Assembly (NCBI GenBank): GCA_025464045.1
Contig: JAODBQ010000087.1
Coordinates: forward strand, 1 to 6,320
DNA: 6,320 nucleotides
Direction of reading: 5' to 3'
Source of the DNA: Ilumatobacteraceae bacterium
Lineage (GTDB): Bacteria > Actinomycetota > Acidimicrobiia > Acidimicrobiales > Ilumatobacteraceae
Shown: positions 3,428 through 6,320 of the stretch, in pieces
Layout: the number at the start of each line of letters is the position of its first letter
Numbering within the stretch: the first letter of the stretch is position 1
The notes under the pieces: generated by a model
What the model was told of the DNA's origin: nothing
The model's input: only the letters and a program-made list of their open reading frames with translations
The model's database searches: none
Position numbers and translations under genes: made by a program

Positions 3428-6320
3428 TCAGCCGAGGTCGTGGTGGGCGATCACGGTCGCCGGCGTCAGCACCGTGGTGTAGACGGCGACGTCGTCGAGG
3501 GAGCCGGTGAAGGAGTTCGTACCGATCTGGAGCCGACCGAAGTTGATCGCCGGCGGATCGGTCAGCGCGGCCGTGCTGCCGGTCGCGGCGCCTACGGCGA
3601 CGCCGTCGACGTAGAGCACCAACGCACCCGACGCCATCTCCCGGGTGAAGACGACGTGGTGCCACCCACCGTCGTTGTAGCCGGATCCGGAGATGATCGA
3701 CACGTCGGTTTTGCCGACGCCTGCCACGACCTTGCCGTCCGCCCGCAGCGAGACGCCGAAGCCGCGGAGTGGTGGTCCGCTCACCTGGGCGTCGACGAGG
3801 CCCGCGCCTTGCCACCACTGCGCACCGGTCCCGATCCCACCGGTCGTCGACTTGAACCACAGCTCGATCGAGAAGTCGGCGGAGATCTGCCGGGCGACGG
3901 TCGCGTAGTCGCTGACCCCGCTGAACTGCACCGCCGTGCTGGCATCACCGACGATCGCCCCCGGGGTACCGAGGGTCGGTCCGTTGCGGTAGTCGCCGAC
4001 GTTCGTGCCGGCGCTGTCGGCCAGCGGCGGGGTGATGCTGAAGTTGTCGAGGTGCATCCCGGTGGTGTCGGAGAGCGCAGTGGCGTTCACGCCGTCGCCC
4101 ATCACGACCCCGCCCCGGCCGGCGGTCGTGATGGCCGCGTCGATGGAGGACAGCTGCTGTGCGCCGTTGACCAGGAGCCGGATCGTGGTGCCGTTCATGT
4201 CGAGCGTCAGCCGGTACGTCGTGCCGACGGCGAGCGCTTGCGCCGCAGTTTGGGCGAGCATCGTCTGGACACCGTTGACGACCTTGGCGAGGACCCACGT
4301 CTGGGATGCCCGGCTGTAGCTGGCCGCGTAGAAGGTCCCGTTGGCGATGGCAGGGTCGACTCGGCCGAGGATCCCGATCCGGTCGTTGACGACGGAGGAT
4401 GCCACGAACACATCGGCCTCGATCGCGTAGTCGGCACCGGTCGGGACGCCCGACGCGGAGTAGACCGCGAACGCGGACGAACCGTTCTTGCGGATCCTGC
4501 CGGCCGAGGTGATCAACGCGTCCGCGGTCGACAGTGGGAGCTGCTTCGTCCAGGTCGCGCCGATCTCACCGGATCGAGCCTGCAGGGTGACACCCGCCGT
4601 CCCGGTGAACGTGTCGGTCGACACCGTGCTCTCGCCGAGGCGCCAGAAGCTGAGCAGGCCGGCGGTGCCGCTGACCGCGGCGGTGTAGCTGGAGACCTTG
4701 ACGACGTTCGCGCTGGTGGCCGCGGCGCCGACGTTGCCGACGTTGTCGGACGTGACGTAGCCATAGCGGTAGCAGCGCCCTGTCGCGACCGTGTCGACGA
4801 ACGGTGACGTCGGGTTCGTGCCGTTGGCGAGCGTCGCCAAGGCACCGAACGTCCCGCACGTCACGCCCGTCAGGATCGCCGACTGCCGCTGCAGGAGACG
4901 AGTGCCGACGCCCGACGCGCTGTCGGTGCCGGTGGTGAAGCTGACGCTCACGGACGTCTCGGACTGCGAGCCGTCGAGGTAGGTGATCGTGCCGACGTTC
5001 GGCGCCGTGCCGTCGGCGGTGACCGTGAACGATGTGCCCGTCGACGTCCGTCCGGCGTTGTTCGTCGCGGTCACCGCTGCCGTGCCCGGCGCTGCGGGTC
5101 CGCCCGTCCAGGCGTACGTGTTCACGCCCGTCGCGCCGGGGGTCGAGGTCCAGGTCGTGCCGAGTGCTGGGAAGCCGTAGGCGGCGATCCCCGCGACCGG
5201 ATCGACCACGGTGGCGGTCGTGGTGAACGAGCCCGAGGTGGCGGCCGAGCGGTAGTAGACGGTCCCGCCGGACCCGCTCCAGGCGGTGTTGGTGAACGCC
5301 GAGAAGACGAGCGCCGGCGCGCCCGGCGCAACGGTGTCGACCTTGATGACCGGGCTCGTCCAGGTGCTCGAGTTGCCGATCGTGTCGGCGACCACGTACT
5401 GGTAGCTGTAGCACGCCTGATCGGCGACGGTGTCGGTCGTCGGCGTCGCCGGATCGGTCCCACCCGTCACCAGCGTGTAGGCACCGAAGGTGTCGCACGC
5501 GCCGTCGGCCCCGCCCGTCCACGTCAAGGCCGCGGTGGCGCGCTTCAGCTGCGCGCCGGTGGTGGCGAGCCCGTTCGGATCGGTCCCCTTGACCAGGTTG
5601 AGGCTCAGCGTCAGCGATGGGGCGTAGCGGGCGCCGGTGCCCACCAGCCCGGCGGCGTCGACGGATCCGCCCGTGGGACCCGTGGTGTCGGCTGCGAGCG
5701 TGATCGTGAACGTCTGCACCGCACTCGTGTCGAAGCCGCCATTGGCCGTGCCGCCGTTGTCGTGGATGCTGACGCTCACCGTCACCACCCCGGTCGCGCC
5801 GGCGGCGGGGGTGTAGGTCAGCGCGCCGGTGCTGTCGACCGCCGGTTGCACGCTGAACGTCGCGTTGCTGGTGTTGGTGACGATGAAGTTGATCAGCTGT
5901 GCGGACTCGCCGGCGCCCGGGTTGATAGCGGTCGCCCATCCGGGAACCGCCTGCGCCGCCGGGGCCTGGACGATGCTCTGGTTCGCTCCCTTGATGAAGC
6001 TCGGCCGCTCGTTGGCCGGGTTGACGACGAGGGTGACCGTGATGGGGCCGGAGTCGAAGGCACCGTCGTTGGCCTTGTAGGTGAACGATGCGGTCCCGGC
6101 GAAGCTGGCCGGTGGCAGGTACGTGAAGGAGCCGTTCGCGTTGAGCGTCAGACCTGTCGCGCCGCTGACGAGGACCGCGGTCAGCGCGTCGTTCTCGGGA
6201 TCGGTGTCGTTGGCCAGCACGCCGGAGGCGGCGACGGTGAGCGTGGTGTCCTCGTTCACCGAGTAGCTGTCGGGGTTCGCCGTCGGCGGGGTGGTGATCG
6301 CGACGTTCGTGAAGACGGCC
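3428..6320 (-). CDS. Large secreted adhesin-like protein with cadherin/Ig-like repeats and a C-terminal LamG domain, N-terminus outside window
   Basis: Probable extracellular carbohydrate- or matrix-binding protein; 963 codons are visible, open through the right edge, stop at 3430-3428. A GTG at 6259 is internal, because PTANPDSYS of the first repeat precedes it. Domains from the N-terminal side, by base position: cadherin-like repeat (about 6290-6020; NEDTTLTV, GVLANDTDPENDAL, FTYKANDG); a second repeat (6010-5697; FSVQPAVDSTGALTYTP, DNGGTANGGFD); Ig/FN3-like module with a Cys pair (5689-5330); Ig-like module (5329-5010); a second Cys-pair module (5008-4686); then a LamG jelly-roll starting at GLLSFWRLGES (near 4650-4628). 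The LamG is interrupted by a nested domain (about 4627-4030) and resumes at LADSAGTNVGDY (4024) through FSIELWF, GWHHVVFTR, LYVDGV and SLDDVAVY to the end. There is no LPXTG signal or C-terminal membrane segment; any secretion signal lies outside the window. It is convergent with the pilin genes. I see no catalytic motif. The exact ligand and any link to the pilus are unknown. Confidence 0.9.
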   Translation of the reverse strand, partial: AVFTNVAITTPPTANPDSYSVNEDTTLTVAASGVLANDTDPENDALTAVLVSGATGLTLNANGSFTYLPPASFAGTASFTYKANDGAFDSGPITVTLVVNPANERPSFIKGANQSIVQAPAAQAVPGWATAINPGAGESAQLINFIVTNTSNATFSVQPAVDSTGALTYTPAAGATGVVTVSVSIHDNGGTANGGFDTSAVQTFTITLAADTTGPTGGSVDAAGLVGTGARYAPSLTLSLNLVKGTDPNGLATTGAQLKRATAALTWTGGADGACDTFGAYTLVTGGTDPATPTTDTVADQACYSYQYVVADTIGNSSTWTSPVIKVDTVAPGAPALVFSAFTNTAWSGSGGTVYYRSAATSGSFTTTATVVDPVAGIAAYGFPALGTTWTSTPGATGVNTYAWTGGPAAPGTAAVTATNNAGRTSTGTSFTVTADGTAPNVGTITYLDGSQSETSVSVSFTTGTDSASGVGTRLLQRQSAILTGVTCGTFGALATLANGTNPTSPFVDTVATGRCYRYGYVTSDNVGNVGAAATSANVVKVSSYTAAVSGTAGLLSFWRLGESTVSTDTFTGTAGVTLQARSGEIGATWTKQLPLSTADALITSAGRIRKNGSSAFAVYSASGVPTGADYAIEADVFVASSVVNDRIGILGRVDPAIANGTFYAASYSRASQTWVLAKVVNGVQTMLAQTAAQALAVGTTYRLTLDMNGTTIRLLVNGAQQLSSIDAAITTAGRGGVVMGDGVNATALSDTTGMHLDNFSITPPLADSAGTNVGDYRNGPTLGTPGAIVGDASTAVQFSGVSDYATVARQISADFSIELWFKSTTGGIGTGAQWWQGAGLVDAQVSGPPLRGFGVSLRADGKVVAGVGKTDVSIISGSGYNDGGWHHVVFTREMASGALVLYVDGVAVGAATGSTAALTDPPAINFGRLQIGTNSFTGSLDDVAVYTTVLTPATVIAHHDLG

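Noticed and set aside
3290..4807. A 505-codon plus-strand frame antisense to the LamG-containing gene
   Set aside because: The product is a GC-driven mix of Arg, Gly, Asp and Val with no domain, while the opposite strand encodes clear LamG and Ig-like motifs.
4566..5939. A 457-codon minus-strand frame in another phase of the large gene
   Set aside because: Rich in Arg and His with no domain signature. It is a frame-shifted shadow of the Ig-like repeats.

Overview
This 6.3 kb, high-GC window (strong G/C bias at third codon positions) holds part of a type IV pilus (T4P) locus, followed by the 3' part of a large secreted multidomain protein. Its composition, the actinobacterial style of the pilin, and the Ig-like/LamG modules suggest an actinobacterium, possibly of the Acidimicrobiia (Ilumatobacter-like). 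That placement is inference, because no rRNA or marker gene is present.

Left part (1-2534): a PilB-type assembly ATPase runs leftward out of the window. It is divergent from a rightward PilC-type inner-membrane platform gene. The 186 bp between their starts holds a plausible promoter for pilB. Its spacer contains two copies of GCGGAAAC set 11 bp apart. The PilB N-terminus shows two 24-residue motifs separated by 5 residues, the layout of the c-di-GMP-binding MshEN domain, though one key position differs in each motif.

Middle (2535-3427): 70 bp after pilC is a small type IV prepilin gene (148 codons) with a G|FTLVE cleavage site, a clear ribosome binding site and a GC-rich terminator hairpin. 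It is followed by a second, broken pilin copy. That copy keeps the start, leader and N-terminal helix at roughly 88% DNA identity, but carries two frameshifts and lacks the C-terminal two thirds. A hairpin and a tandem 9-bp repeat separate the broken copy from the convergent gene to its right.

Right part (3428-6320): one leftward open frame of at least 963 codons, with its N-terminus outside the window. It encodes cadherin-like/Ig-like repeats, two related modules with equally spaced cysteine pairs, and a C-terminal LamG jelly-roll. The LamG domain appears to be split after its WRLGE motif by a nested domain of about 200 residues that looks like a second jelly-roll. The protein is probably an extracellular adhesin or glycan-binding protein.

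Working model: PilB (possibly tuned by c-di-GMP) and PilC polymerise the prepilin at 2605-3051 into a pilus. The large protein may be a surface or pilus-associated adhesin, but only its position supports that link. I see no RNA genes, CRISPR arrays or insertion sequences. No stretch longer than 300 bases lacks a gene or gene remnant.
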